Source: Candidatus Poseidoniales archaeon (lineage in GTDB: Archaea > Thermoplasmatota > Poseidoniia > Poseidoniales > Poseidoniaceae). Taken from it: a stretch of 46,288 bases of DNA. The position numbers and the translations under genes were made by a program. Positions 9,664-18,976 of this stretch are shown in pieces (within the stretch, counting starts at the first letter, position 1; every line of letters begins with the position of its first letter). Where the stretch lies: positions 67,329 through 113,616 of the forward strand of contig QXXX01000073.1 in NCBI GenBank assembly GCA_009887195.1, written 5' to 3'. Under the pieces are notes generated by a model, which saw nothing but the letters and a program-made list of their open reading frames with translations, was not told where the DNA came from and did no database searches.

Positions 9664-10512
9664 ATGGGCGGCCTAGCTAGGGGCGGTCATGCCCCGGTTT
9701 TGATAACCTTCATGATGGGGTCAAGTGCGATAATTATCGGCATCCTAATAGATTCATTAAACGGCTTAATTCACTTGTTTGGCGTACTATGCTGGATGAT
9801 GGCGGCCTTTTTCGCTAACTTTTGGCGAGATCCAGACCGAAAAATACCCAAAGACGAGGGAATACTTGTCTCACCAGCAGATGGCCATGTAATGTTTGTA
9901 AGAAGAGAGCGAGCAACAGGTAGGAGACCTTCAAGCGGGGAGATGGGCAGCGACAGAATAGAATCTGACAAATTAACTGGTCCATGGTATCCAGAACCAA
10001 TTGAACAACCGCTATCATTTGCGACAGAGCAGCGCTTTGAATCTGTACCGGCTGGCGAAGAATCAGAAAATGATGTATATCGCGTGGCTATTTTCATGTC
10101 GCCTCTCGATGTTCATGTCAACCGTTCACCATGTTCGGGAGTTATTGAAAGAATGGAACATAGAACTGGTCAAGGCCGTCGTAGAGGCCCATTCTTACCG
10201 GCCATGAAAAAGGAAAGCGAGCATAATGAGCGTGTTAGAACAGTCATACTTGCTGAGGGAGCCTACAGAATTGAAGTTTGCCAAATATCAGGGGCGCTAG
10301 CTAGAACTATTGTGCCATGGACTGGAATAGATGATAAATTAAGACGAGGCCAGCGGTATGGGATGATACGGTTAGGTTCTAGAGTTGATGTTAGAGTGCC
10401 GGCTAAATTGTTCACTCCGTCCGTAGAATCGGCTGAGTCTGGTAATCCAGAGTATCCAAAAGGTCAGTTTGTCCAAGCGGGCTCAAGTATTCTATTCAAC
10501 CCAGTGATGTGA
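9664..10512 (+). CDS. Phosphatidylserine (archaetidylserine) decarboxylase-like protein
   Basis: ILVSPADGHV, FMSPLDVHVNRSP, ISGALARTIVPW, and the pyruvoyl-processing LGSRVDV motif (GS). RBS ggtgatg upstream. Confidence 0.87.
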   Translation: MGGLARGGHAPVLITFMMGSSAIIIGILIDSLNGLIHLFGVLCWMMAAFFANFWRDPDRKIPKDEGILVSPADGHVMFVRRERATGRRPSSGEMGSDRIESDKLTGPWYPEPIEQPLSFATEQRFESVPAGEESENDVYRVAIFMSPLDVHVNRSPCSGVIERMEHRTGQGRRRGPFLPAMKKESEHNERVRTVILAEGAYRIEVCQISGALARTIVPWTGIDDKLRRGQRYGMIRLGSRVDVRVPAKLFTPSVESAESGNPEYPKGQFVQAGSSILFNPVM

Positions 10513-10516
10513 TTAG

Positions 10517-11683
10517 ATGGCCAATAATATATCGTTAACTTTAGTCGGTGGTAATGAAAAACCTGCCAAAATACATCATTTAGTCAAAGCTCCAGCAAAT
10601 ACGCCTTGGGCGCTAGCAAAGCAACAATCATGGGATGCAAATCATCCAGCAACTGTTTATGTGACGCCAGAGACCCTGCCAGATGGTACTCCTTGTAGTG
10701 CTGTTACCGTGATACTTAGGACCAAAGGCTGTCATTGGTGGTGGTCTAGTGGTTGCACTTTCTGTGGTTATTTTAACGATACAAGAGACGATGTGACCAA
10801 TGAGAATTTACATGCCCAATGGGAAGCTGCTAAAACCCAACACAATGGGTTTAAAGACCAAAAAATGGTCAAAATATACACTTCAGGCTCTCTATTAGAA
10901 GACCGTGAAATTCCCGTTGAGTTTCAAGAAACAGTTTTGCGAGAATGCCATGAAATGGATAAAGAATTAATCGTTGAAAGTCGATGCGAACAACTTACTG
11001 AGGAGAAGCTGTCCTGGGCTACAAAAATCAACCCCTCATTCACTGTGGCGGTTGGATTAGAGGCTTATGATGACGAAGTATTGCGTTTCCACGTCAACAA
11101 GGGATTCTCTACCAAAGCTTGGGACAAGGCCGTAGAAAATTTACGTAAGTACAACTTAAGGGTCAAAACATATCTAATGTTCAAACCGCCATTCATGAAC
11201 GAAGTTGACGCCCTTGAACATGGAGTAAGGTGGATAAAAGATGTAGCAGCTAAAAGCGATGAAATCTCAGTTAATCCGATGAATATTCAGCGCGGGACGG
11301 TTATTGACCGGCTGCATAGAAACAATGAGTACCGCCCACCGTGGCTGTGGTCGCTGGTTGAGATGATAAAACGGGCTCATCCGATAATTTATCCTGAGGG
11401 TGGAACCAATGGTTCAGACGATCAAGTTTGTCGCTTAATCATCCATCCAACAGCCGGAGGGAAAATCCGTGGAGCCCATAATTGCGGCACTTGTGACAAA
11501 TTTGTAGTCGCAGCCATTGAACGCTATGCAGTATCAGGAGATCTAAGGGAATTCAACGGTTTGTCATGTGAGTGTGAAGCAATTTGGCAGCAGGAATTAG
11601 CCTTGGAGTCAGCCCTTCCGTTGCCGTTGGGGATCTCAAGACCGCGCCGAGGCAATCGTATCGAGAATCTTCGTTCCCTATGA
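10517..11683 (+). CDS. Archaeosine biosynthesis radical SAM protein (RaSEA-type)
   Basis: GCHWWWSSGCTFCGYFND Cys motif typical of RaSEA-family radical SAM proteins; KIYTSGSLLEDREI; VESRCEQL; VAVGLEAYDDEVL; C-terminal Cys-containing segment CGTCDKF. Confidence 0.82.
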   Translation: MANNISLTLVGGNEKPAKIHHLVKAPANTPWALAKQQSWDANHPATVYVTPETLPDGTPCSAVTVILRTKGCHWWWSSGCTFCGYFNDTRDDVTNENLHAQWEAAKTQHNGFKDQKMVKIYTSGSLLEDREIPVEFQETVLRECHEMDKELIVESRCEQLTEEKLSWATKINPSFTVAVGLEAYDDEVLRFHVNKGFSTKAWDKAVENLRKYNLRVKTYLMFKPPFMNEVDALEHGVRWIKDVAAKSDEISVNPMNIQRGTVIDRLHRNNEYRPPWLWSLVEMIKRAHPIIYPEGGTNGSDDQVCRLIIHPTAGGKIRGAHNCGTCDKFVVAAIERYAVSGDLREFNGLSCECEAIWQQELALESALPLPLGISRPRRGNRIENLRSL

Positions 11684-11740
11684 TGACTTTTTCCTGCTAA
11701 TCTAGTGAATGTTTATCACCACTCTGCCGGTGGCTTGGAA

Positions 11741-11757
11741 TGACCCCTTCGGGGTCA
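11741..11757. promoter_or_regulatory. Perfect hairpin TGACCCC-TTC-GGGGTCA in the 5' region of the small membrane protein gene
   Basis: 7-bp perfect GC-rich stem with 3-nt loop, 14 nt upstream of ATG 11772; no poly-T follows. Confidence 0.5.
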
Positions 11758-11771
11758 ATGGGTGAGATGAA

Positions 11772-12041
11772 ATGAATAACTCAATATTGCCGGATGTAAC
11801 GGTCGGAACTGGCCAACCATCCATGGGACGAGTAGCACTTACACTGATGTTTGTTGGTGTGTTTGGATTATTTGCTTTATTTGCCAATGTATTTGGCTGG
11901 GACGCAATGCCTATTCTGGGTGATGTTGTACCGTTTATTGGTAATCTCGGTGGCAGCGGAATTTGGTATTATTTAGTTGGAATTCTTATTGGAATTGGAG
12001 TCGTAGTTGCGACATTAATCGGCGAGGTAATCGTCGAATAA
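11772..12041 (+). CDS. Small (89 aa) two-TM membrane protein, possible partner of the downstream protein
   Basis: Two hydrophobic segments (VALTLMFVGVFGLFALFANVFGW; WYYLVGILIGIGVVVATLIGEVIV). GGTGAG RBS. 13 nt upstream of the next CDS. Confidence 0.75.
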   Translation: MNNSILPDVTVGTGQPSMGRVALTLMFVGVFGLFALFANVFGWDAMPILGDVVPFIGNLGGSGIWYYLVGILIGIGVVVATLIGEVIVE

Positions 12042-12054
12042 AGGGGTTTAGAAT

Positions 12055-14241
12055 ATGGAACCAATTTTCATTTCAGCAGCAATATTACTAGCGACACTAT
12101 TGGTCGTTTCCTATTATGTAACCAACGGCGTTGGAACAATGGGAGTGCCATTGAGGCAATTTGCCTTATTTTTGATGAATAAGGCTCCAGTTGGATTAGT
12201 TGATCTATTCAAAGACGAACCTGGAAGCGGCAGTAGGACTTGGATGAAATTTGGAACAGGATGGTTTATTCTCACTGTAATTAGTAGTTTTATTGCCATA
12301 TGGCATAATTACGACCCAACTGCTTTGGACTCATTGGCTAGTATAGGATGGTCATATGATGACGGTTCAGCCTTAGCAGACTTCACATCTGCTGTGATGT
12401 TGATATCCTTCACCTATCTGGTGATAGGAGGGTGCTTGGTTGCAGTCGCTCGTGCAGGCAACAATCGTTTGGCCAGTGAAGCAAGTGCTTCAATGGTTGC
12501 TGTATTGTATACTGCTTCACTTTCATTTAATCTAATTTTAATCCCAATAATCTTCAATTTTGCCGACATTGCAGATGCGGAAACCATTAGAGATTTAATT
12601 TCCTTAATGGTAAACTATGTTGTTTCAAGCCTATTGTTTACCGCACTGCTAATGAATGTGTTAGCGACCTATTCACAACGTGATGACGGGTCTACTTCAG
12701 TAACTGCTTGGTTCCTCATTATGGCTATAGTGTCCAAATTAATCGCTTCAATGTATTACGTAATAGGAGAGGCAACAGATAATACCCAAATGGTTTGGAT
12801 GTCAGAGCGTGTGCTTGAGGGTTGGGTTCCACTCGCTTTGATGTTCGCCTTAGCATACCACGTAATCCCTCATGCGGCAACGGCTCCTATTTGGTCAGGT
12901 TCTTTACTAAAAGCAAATATGGTTCTGCTGTTTTTAACAGTCCCACCATTCTTCATGACCTCTGCAGACGCCGGAGAGTTACTACAAAATGTTGGAGCAC
13001 TACTGCTGACATTCTCTCTACTGCCCTTATTTGCCGGTTCAGTAAATCTTCTAGCAACTGCTTCGTCTAACTCTAGTGGCGTACTAAAAAACCCAGGAGC
13101 CTTGTCGGCAACATTAGCAATGTTCTTGTTGCCAATATTTGCTGTTGGCAGTTACTTTACCGCCATGGACACCTTCACTGGCACTAACCAAATGTTAACA
13201 ATGTCCTCTACTATTGATAACGGATTTATGTACACTGTTGGAGGATTAATGATGCTATCTGCAATCTTCTCGTCTTACCCATTAGCAACTGGAAACAAAC
13301 TAGCCGAGCCATCAAGAGCAAACATGTCTGTGTGGTTTATGATGCTAGGTGGTCTAACCGCAACAATCACTATGTTGATTGGTGACTTTACCTCAAAGGC
13401 AGTATTAGATTCGGGAGTTGAAGATGTAGTTGCTTCAACATCAGGATTTTACCTGGTTGCTGCAGCTATGTTTTACCTTGTGCCTATCTCTGCTATTCTA
13501 GCAACGTTAGTTTTGATCAGAACCGGTACTTCATCACAGAAAATCGCCGAAGTTGGCTCTAAAATTTCTGATGTAGAAACATATACTCTAGTCGAAGGAA
13601 CTAGCACCACTATTCAACAATTATTAGGTCGTGGAGTTGGTGTAAACACTAATTTGGTAATTGGTGATGCAACCGAGGACGAAGGGGGCTCAACAGTAAT
13701 AGCCGTCTCTGCAACCTTGCACAACGACGAAATTACCGAATTCCCAGAAGAAGATCCTGTAGATGAAGCACATGAAGAGGATAAAGGTCCTGCTAAGGAA
13801 TTGATGATGCTAGTTGATTATCTAAAGAACAGCGGTCAAACAGTATTCGACTTCTTCAAATCTATTGACTTAGATAACTCGGGTAGTATAGACGGATTCG
13901 AGTTTCAACAAGCTTTGCTAAACAGTGACGTAGGGGATTTTCCCCCGTGGGAAGTAGACGAACTCGTGGCTGCCATTGATCTTGATAGCGATGGAAACAT
14001 CAATCTTCCAGAGTTAGATATTGCTTTAGCAAAGATTGCAGCAGCATACGGTTCACCAGAGCCAAAAGATGGAGAAGATGCAGAAGATGCAGAAGATGCA
14101 GAAGATGAGGCCAGTAATGAACTCTCAAAAACCGATCTAGGTAAACTAAAGAAAGCAGAGTTAGTATCTATTGCTAAAGAGAAAGGCGTTGCAGCAACAG
14201 GAACAAAGGCCGAATTAGTGGCTGCAATATTAGGCGAATGA
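12055..14241 (+). CDS. Polytopic membrane protein (possible degenerate heme-copper oxidase subunit I-like core) with C-terminal EF-hand pair and SAP motif
   Basis: About 12 hydrophobic segments; EF loops DLDNSGSIDGFE and DLDSDGNINLPE; SAP-like LGKLKKAELVSIAKEKGVAATGTKAELVAAIL. Confidence 0.8.
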   Translation: MEPIFISAAILLATLLVVSYYVTNGVGTMGVPLRQFALFLMNKAPVGLVDLFKDEPGSGSRTWMKFGTGWFILTVISSFIAIWHNYDPTALDSLASIGWSYDDGSALADFTSAVMLISFTYLVIGGCLVAVARAGNNRLASEASASMVAVLYTASLSFNLILIPIIFNFADIADAETIRDLISLMVNYVVSSLLFTALLMNVLATYSQRDDGSTSVTAWFLIMAIVSKLIASMYYVIGEATDNTQMVWMSERVLEGWVPLALMFALAYHVIPHAATAPIWSGSLLKANMVLLFLTVPPFFMTSADAGELLQNVGALLLTFSLLPLFAGSVNLLATASSNSSGVLKNPGALSATLAMFLLPIFAVGSYFTAMDTFTGTNQMLTMSSTIDNGFMYTVGGLMMLSAIFSSYPLATGNKLAEPSRANMSVWFMMLGGLTATITMLIGDFTSKAVLDSGVEDVVASTSGFYLVAAAMFYLVPISAILATLVLIRTGTSSQKIAEVGSKISDVETYTLVEGTSTTIQQLLGRGVGVNTNLVIGDATEDEGGSTVIAVSATLHNDEITEFPEEDPVDEAHEEDKGPAKELMMLVDYLKNSGQTVFDFFKSIDLDNSGSIDGFEFQQALLNSDVGDFPPWEVDELVAAIDLDSDGNINLPELDIALAKIAAAYGSPEPKDGEDAEDAEDAEDEASNELSKTDLGKLKKAELVSIAKEKGVAATGTKAELVAAILGE
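14074..14109 (+). repeat. Tandem 9-nt repeat (gaagatgca x3 plus one degenerate copy) encoding an EDA linker
   Basis: gaagatgcagaagatgcagaagatgcagaagatgag read directly. Confidence 0.85.
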
Positions 14242-14254
14242 TGGAAGATTTCCT

Positions 14255-15535
14255 ATGAAAATTGGCCTAGTCGGCAAGCCTAATGTTGGTAAATCAACAT
14301 TTTTTTCATCCGCAACACTCGCCAAAGTTGATATTGCCAATTATCCATTCTGTACCATTGAACCGAATGTTGGTGTCGCATTTATTTCTGCAAGACTCGA
14401 CTGTCCGTGTAAAGAACTACGGCAACGCTACGAGGCAGATGGGCGTTTAGCGCCTATTTCTCTAGATGATACACGTAAAGGAAGTATTTGCCAACCCCGG
14501 ACCGGTGATTGTATTGGTTTCAAGCGCTTAGTACCCTGTTATCTTGTTGATGTAGCAGGTTTGGTACCTGGGGCTAGTGAGGGGAGGGGTCGAGGAAACG
14601 CATTCCTTGCTGACTTGTCCAACTGTGATGCACTTATTCAAGTGGTTGATGCTGCCGGAACCACGGATATCGAAGGAAACCCAAAGGCAGTGGAACAAGA
14701 TTCAATCGCTGCTGCCAAATCGGTACAGCAAGAAATTGATTTCCTTTCAAAGGAGTTGGACAATTGGATTCTAGGTCTACTAAAAGAAAGTTGGGCTCGA
14801 GGTGTAAGGAGAGTACAATCAGAAGGAGAAAAAGGAATTTTGAGTTTTTTACATGAGAAATTAACCGGGCTTGGTTCCTCAATAGTATTAGTTACAAGGG
14901 GATTTGAATCATTTAAACAACAGAATAAAGATTCTAGCCCCCCTTGGGATTGGAGTAGCGAAACCCTTGGTTTACTAGCGACTTGTCTTAGAAGCGAATT
15001 GTTTCCAATCCACATTGCGGCTAATAAATTCGACATGTCTCCCGAAGGAGTAATTGCGAAACTACAGGCTAATGGAATAATAATTCCTTGTATGGCAGAC
15101 ATGGAATTAGCATTGATGCGAGCAGCATCAGCAGGTATAATCGACTATCAATCTGGTAAATCCTCTTTTGAAATTCTTCAGCAAGAAAATTTGAACCCAA
15201 AACAGATTGAAGCACTAGAAAAAATGAGTCAAAAATTAACTTCTAGCGGGTCTACTGGAGTTTCTGACATAATAGACAAGGTATTATTTGATCAATTAGA
15301 CCATATCGTAGTTTATCCTGTTCAAGATGAAGGCCAATGGACCGACGGTGATGGAAAGGTACTTCCTGATGCTTTTGTAGTACCAGTTGGAATGGCTGCA
15401 AAGGAATTAGCATACATGGTCCACAGTGACCTAGGGGACGGCTTTATCAAAGGAGTTGATGGGCGTTCCCGAAGAGCTGTTGGTTCAGATTATCAGTTAA
15501 GCGACGGTGACGTACTTAAGATTCATTCCAAATAA
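14255..15535 (+). CDS. ychF: YchF/OLA1-like P-loop GTPase/ATPase with C-terminal TGS domain
   Basis: GLVGKPNVGKSTFF, DVAGLVPGASEGRGRGNAFLADL, AANKFD, C-terminal TGS-like VVYPVQDEGQ...LSDGDVLKIHSK. Confidence 0.87.
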   Translation: MKIGLVGKPNVGKSTFFSSATLAKVDIANYPFCTIEPNVGVAFISARLDCPCKELRQRYEADGRLAPISLDDTRKGSICQPRTGDCIGFKRLVPCYLVDVAGLVPGASEGRGRGNAFLADLSNCDALIQVVDAAGTTDIEGNPKAVEQDSIAAAKSVQQEIDFLSKELDNWILGLLKESWARGVRRVQSEGEKGILSFLHEKLTGLGSSIVLVTRGFESFKQQNKDSSPPWDWSSETLGLLATCLRSELFPIHIAANKFDMSPEGVIAKLQANGIIIPCMADMELALMRAASAGIIDYQSGKSSFEILQQENLNPKQIEALEKMSQKLTSSGSTGVSDIIDKVLFDQLDHIVVYPVQDEGQWTDGDGKVLPDAFVVPVGMAAKELAYMVHSDLGDGFIKGVDGRSRRAVGSDYQLSDGDVLKIHSK

Positions 15536-15922
15536 TCAGTGACCCTTTGGTCTTTCATAATTTGGTGTGAGTCTTGCGAGATTCCCAGCAAAGTGAGCTC
15601 CCCTTATGAAAAACCAAACAGGCGCAAACAACGTCAAACCGATCAAAACAATCAAGAAATAAATTCCCCAAGGGTCTACTGAACTGATGAACATGCCCCA
15701 AAGTGTCCAAAGGACTGGAATGTAGAGAAACATACTGTATCTTCTTGCAACCAATGACAGCCTTGCATTACGTAATTTTTCATTATAGAGGTTTTCTATT
15801 TCCTCTTCTGAAGCCATTTTACGGTCTACAGCACAACGAATACAAACTTGAGCACGTGGACCATTTCCGTGAATGAATTGGTCTCTAGAAAAAGTTCCCA
15901 AACAGAACCTGCATGTCGGCAT
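15536..15922 (-). CDS. Small zinc-ribbon/transmembrane protein, unknown function
   Basis: CRFCLGTF...QVCIRCAVD (two CxxC pairs), then two hydrophobic segments. Confidence 0.65.
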   Translation of the reverse strand: MPTCRFCLGTFSRDQFIHGNGPRAQVCIRCAVDRKMASEEEIENLYNEKLRNARLSLVARRYSMFLYIPVLWTLWGMFISSVDPWGIYFLIVLIGLTLFAPVWFFIRGAHFAGNLARLTPNYERPKGH

Positions 15923-15959
15923 GTAACTCCCTCATGTTACCGGAAATGGTCTTGATTCT

Positions 15960-18227
15960 TCAAGCATCCGATTGAAGTTCCAAGAATGAACTGAATATTT
16001 GCAATCCGTTCGAGGAACCGATTGACTCTGGATGAAATTGAACACTGTGTATATTTTTAGATTTGTGACGCAGACCCATTATCGCACCGCTTTCATCGAA
16101 TATATTTGGCACTAATTCATGTTTCTTCGTTTGGGTTATGAGTAACGAGTTATATCTGACATAAGTTCCAGATTTGCTAGAGTTAACAAATAGCCCGGAA
16201 TTATCACTTTGACAGGTAACAGGAGAGCCATGAACCGCTCCATTAGGATCTTTGATGAGTTGGTAACCATCAGATATTCCCAATGCTTGGTGCCCTAAAC
16301 AAATACCTAGTAACGGAATTTTCAAATCTTCTTCGAGGCATAGTTTAGCCATTGTCATGGTTAATTCTGAATCTTGTGGTTTTCCAGGCCCGGGCCCGAT
16401 TATGATGTGTGAAGGCTGAAACTGGTTCAAAACCTCCAAAAGGTAGCCATAATTACTCAATTGGTTAGCACTTTCATCCCTACCGTTTATGATACATACT
16501 TCTCGACCTAGACCGGCAATTGCATGAGCGATGTTGAGGGTGAATGAATCCAAATTATCAATAATTAATACTCGGCCTTTGAGTAACTCTAACTCAGCGG
16601 GAATATTGGTGATAGTGGAAATATTTCCAGTTTTTTGATATTCAAACATATTCTCAATTTCTAATGAAGTTCGTTCTAACTTCCCAACATTTGTCTTATT
16701 AAAATCAGGTGGCAGCCAGCCACATACCTTCCTAATGGCTTGGGATTTCCAAATTGATTCCTCTACTTCATTTTCAGGATTTGATCTAATTGTGATGCCG
16801 CCCCCAGCTCCAACTTTGCCATGCCATTGTTTGCCACTTCTACGAGCCTCAAGAGTCCGAATCAAAATGTTCCAAGAGCAATCTCCAGAGTGAGGTTGAA
16901 ACCAACCCGCAGAGCCGGTCCAAAATGAACGGTTTTGTTGTTCAATTTGATCAATTACCGCACAAACCATTGTTTTGGGGCATCCAGTGATACTTCCACC
17001 TGGGAATAAATTACCAAACGCATCGGCACTGGTTTTGGTTTGGGCAAGCTGTCCGCCGATATGTGAGACTAGGTGATGGACATTGGCATATGATTCAACA
17101 TCAAAGCGAGAGATATTAACCGTTCCAACATCACATATAGAAGACAATTCATTGCGCATCAAATCAACCAACATACGATGCTCAGATCTCTCCTTAATAT
17201 CGGCAATCATAGATGCGATCATAGCAAGATCTTCAGATTGATTGCTTCCTCTAGTAACAGTTCCTTTTATTGGGGCGGTAGAAATTTTACCGTTGCATGC
17301 TCTTAGCATGGTTTCTGGTGAAGATGACACAATAGCCAAATCTAGGTCGTGGGCTTCAATAAATATTGAAAACGGAGCAGGATTGACAAGGCATAATCTC
17401 TGAAATATGGTCAGGGGTGATTCAACTAAACTACCAGACCAAAACCGACCAAAGTTTACTTGATACAATACCCCCTCAGCAATGGCTTGTTTTATTTTTT
17501 CAATACTAGTAACGTGTTCTAAATCAGAAAGCGACGATTGTTCCACAGAATTATTGGGCAACTGTTCATCAATCTGATAATTAATTTCACGATTATTAAT
17601 AGTTTTCAAAACTAGATTAACCCATTTAGAATTAGTCCCTTCAACTCGATATTCATTTGATGATTTCGAATGAATGATATAATTTTCAATAAGCCACATA
17701 ACAGCAATGATGTCCCCTTCATTTGGCACATTTTCAAGATTCAGTGGCTGAGTCCATTGGACAAAATCATATGATATTGCACCAGACCAAAAGGGCCCAT
17801 TGGGTAATAGATCAGTTTCTTTATCGAAAAATTCCACATCCGGAGTTAGATCGGTTAATTGTTCAAATAAATCTGCTATATTATTTGCCGAAATTATGTT
17901 GGCATGATACCAGCAACCATGCTTCCATTCTTCCACCTCAGCAATGAAATTTAGTTTTTGATAATCGAGTTCTATTTGGCCTGATAAAGCGTCGCCTTTT
18001 GGATTGGTTTTGATTGATGAAGGTTGTTTTATCACTACTCTAGTTTTACTTGGCCCACATAATATGGAATTACTAGCTAAATGGGTGACTGGGCCCCCAG
18101 AATTCATAATTATGAGGTCGCGAGAACCGAATTCTATCGCTTCATTACCAAGTAATTGACCATCTATCAAGATAGATGCCAACGCATTGATACCATCTAT
18201 TGTAGATACTCGCACATGTTTGTCCAA
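15960..18227 (-). CDS. pabBA: Aminodeoxychorismate synthase, fused component I (PabB, N-terminal) and glutamine amidotransferase (PabA, C-terminal)
   Basis: PIKGTVTRG (Lys-containing PabB-type motif), FPGGSITGCPKTMV, GAGGGITIRSNPENE; C-terminal IGPGPGKPQDS, LLGICLGHQALG, SVQFHPES. Start is TTG 18227 or GTG ~18214; it overlaps the upstream gene's 3' end. Confidence 0.87.
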   Translation of the reverse strand: MDKHVRVSTIDGINALASILIDGQLLGNEAIEFGSRDLIIMNSGGPVTHLASNSILCGPSKTRVVIKQPSSIKTNPKGDALSGQIELDYQKLNFIAEVEEWKHGCWYHANIISANNIADLFEQLTDLTPDVEFFDKETDLLPNGPFWSGAISYDFVQWTQPLNLENVPNEGDIIAVMWLIENYIIHSKSSNEYRVEGTNSKWVNLVLKTINNREINYQIDEQLPNNSVEQSSLSDLEHVTSIEKIKQAIAEGVLYQVNFGRFWSGSLVESPLTIFQRLCLVNPAPFSIFIEAHDLDLAIVSSSPETMLRACNGKISTAPIKGTVTRGSNQSEDLAMIASMIADIKERSEHRMLVDLMRNELSSICDVGTVNISRFDVESYANVHHLVSHIGGQLAQTKTSADAFGNLFPGGSITGCPKTMVCAVIDQIEQQNRSFWTGSAGWFQPHSGDCSWNILIRTLEARRSGKQWHGKVGAGGGITIRSNPENEVEESIWKSQAIRKVCGWLPPDFNKTNVGKLERTSLEIENMFEYQKTGNISTITNIPAELELLKGRVLIIDNLDSFTLNIAHAIAGLGREVCIINGRDESANQLSNYGYLLEVLNQFQPSHIIIGPGPGKPQDSELTMTMAKLCLEEDLKIPLLGICLGHQALGISDGYQLIKDPNGAVHGSPVTCQSDNSGLFVNSSKSGTYVRYNSLLITQTKKHELVPNIFDESGAIMGLRHKSKNIHSVQFHPESIGSSNGLQIFSSFLELQSDA

Positions 18228-18967
18228 GTGTCCGGGTTAGAATAATGTTGAGCGAGAATATCACGGCATCTCTCAAAAATCAACGACTTTTCCCGGCCAA
18301 TCATTTCTCCATCAATAGTCACTAATTTGCTACATCCAATACCGGTTCCAGTAACCAATATTTCTTCGCACCTAGCAACCATTCTTTCATTGAGTCGCGC
18401 TTTCATTACCGGGATTCCAATTGATTTTAACGCGCGCGCTACTATCTGATTTGTGATGCCGTCTACTCCTAATCTGCTATCGCTTACGTAAGCAGTCCCG
18501 TCCTCGTCGATAACTACTATACTTGCTCTGTCAGTGTCGACAATAGTAAAATCATCAACTAATATCGAAATATCAGCACCACTTTGTTCAGCATCATCTC
18601 GTGCATCAAGATACGGCTTCCAATCTCCATGCTTAGTTCCAGTAACATCTCCCAGCCATTTGTGAAGGGGTTTGGTTTTGCCATGTATCTCCGATGATCT
18701 TAGTTTTGGCAATGGTCTTGAGGTCAAATCAAGATTATCTGAATTAGAATAACTAATGGTAAGAAGTTGTCTCTGAGTTTTTTCTATACCCTCGCCCAAT
18801 TCACAAATAGCCTTGGCTACCGTCAAATCTAAATCGCTTGGCAGTTCTATACGTAGACGTTCTGCATGATTTTTTAATCGTGCTAAGTGAGCACTGAAGT
18901 CAGCAACACTGCCCCCTCCATCCCACATTACTGTGGTAAACACCGAATCTCTGGGCTTAACAGCCAA
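18197..18967 (-). CDS. pabC: Class IV aminotransferase, probable aminodeoxychorismate lyase (PabC-like)
   Basis: VFTTVMWDGGGSVADFSAHLARLKNHAERL; LNERMVARCEEILVTGTGIGCSKLVTIDGEMIG. Operonic overlap with pabBA. Confidence 0.78.
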   Translation of the reverse strand: MAVKPRDSVFTTVMWDGGGSVADFSAHLARLKNHAERLRIELPSDLDLTVAKAICELGEGIEKTQRQLLTISYSNSDNLDLTSRPLPKLRSSEIHGKTKPLHKWLGDVTGTKHGDWKPYLDARDDAEQSGADISILVDDFTIVDTDRASIVVIDEDGTAYVSDSRLGVDGITNQIVARALKSIGIPVMKARLNERMVARCEEILVTGTGIGCSKLVTIDGEMIGREKSLIFERCRDILAQHYSNPDTWTNMCEYLQ

Positions 18968-18976
18968 TCAATCACC

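Noticed and set aside
14638-15102. 154-aa minus-strand ORF
   Set aside because: Antisense to the well-supported YchF-like gene.
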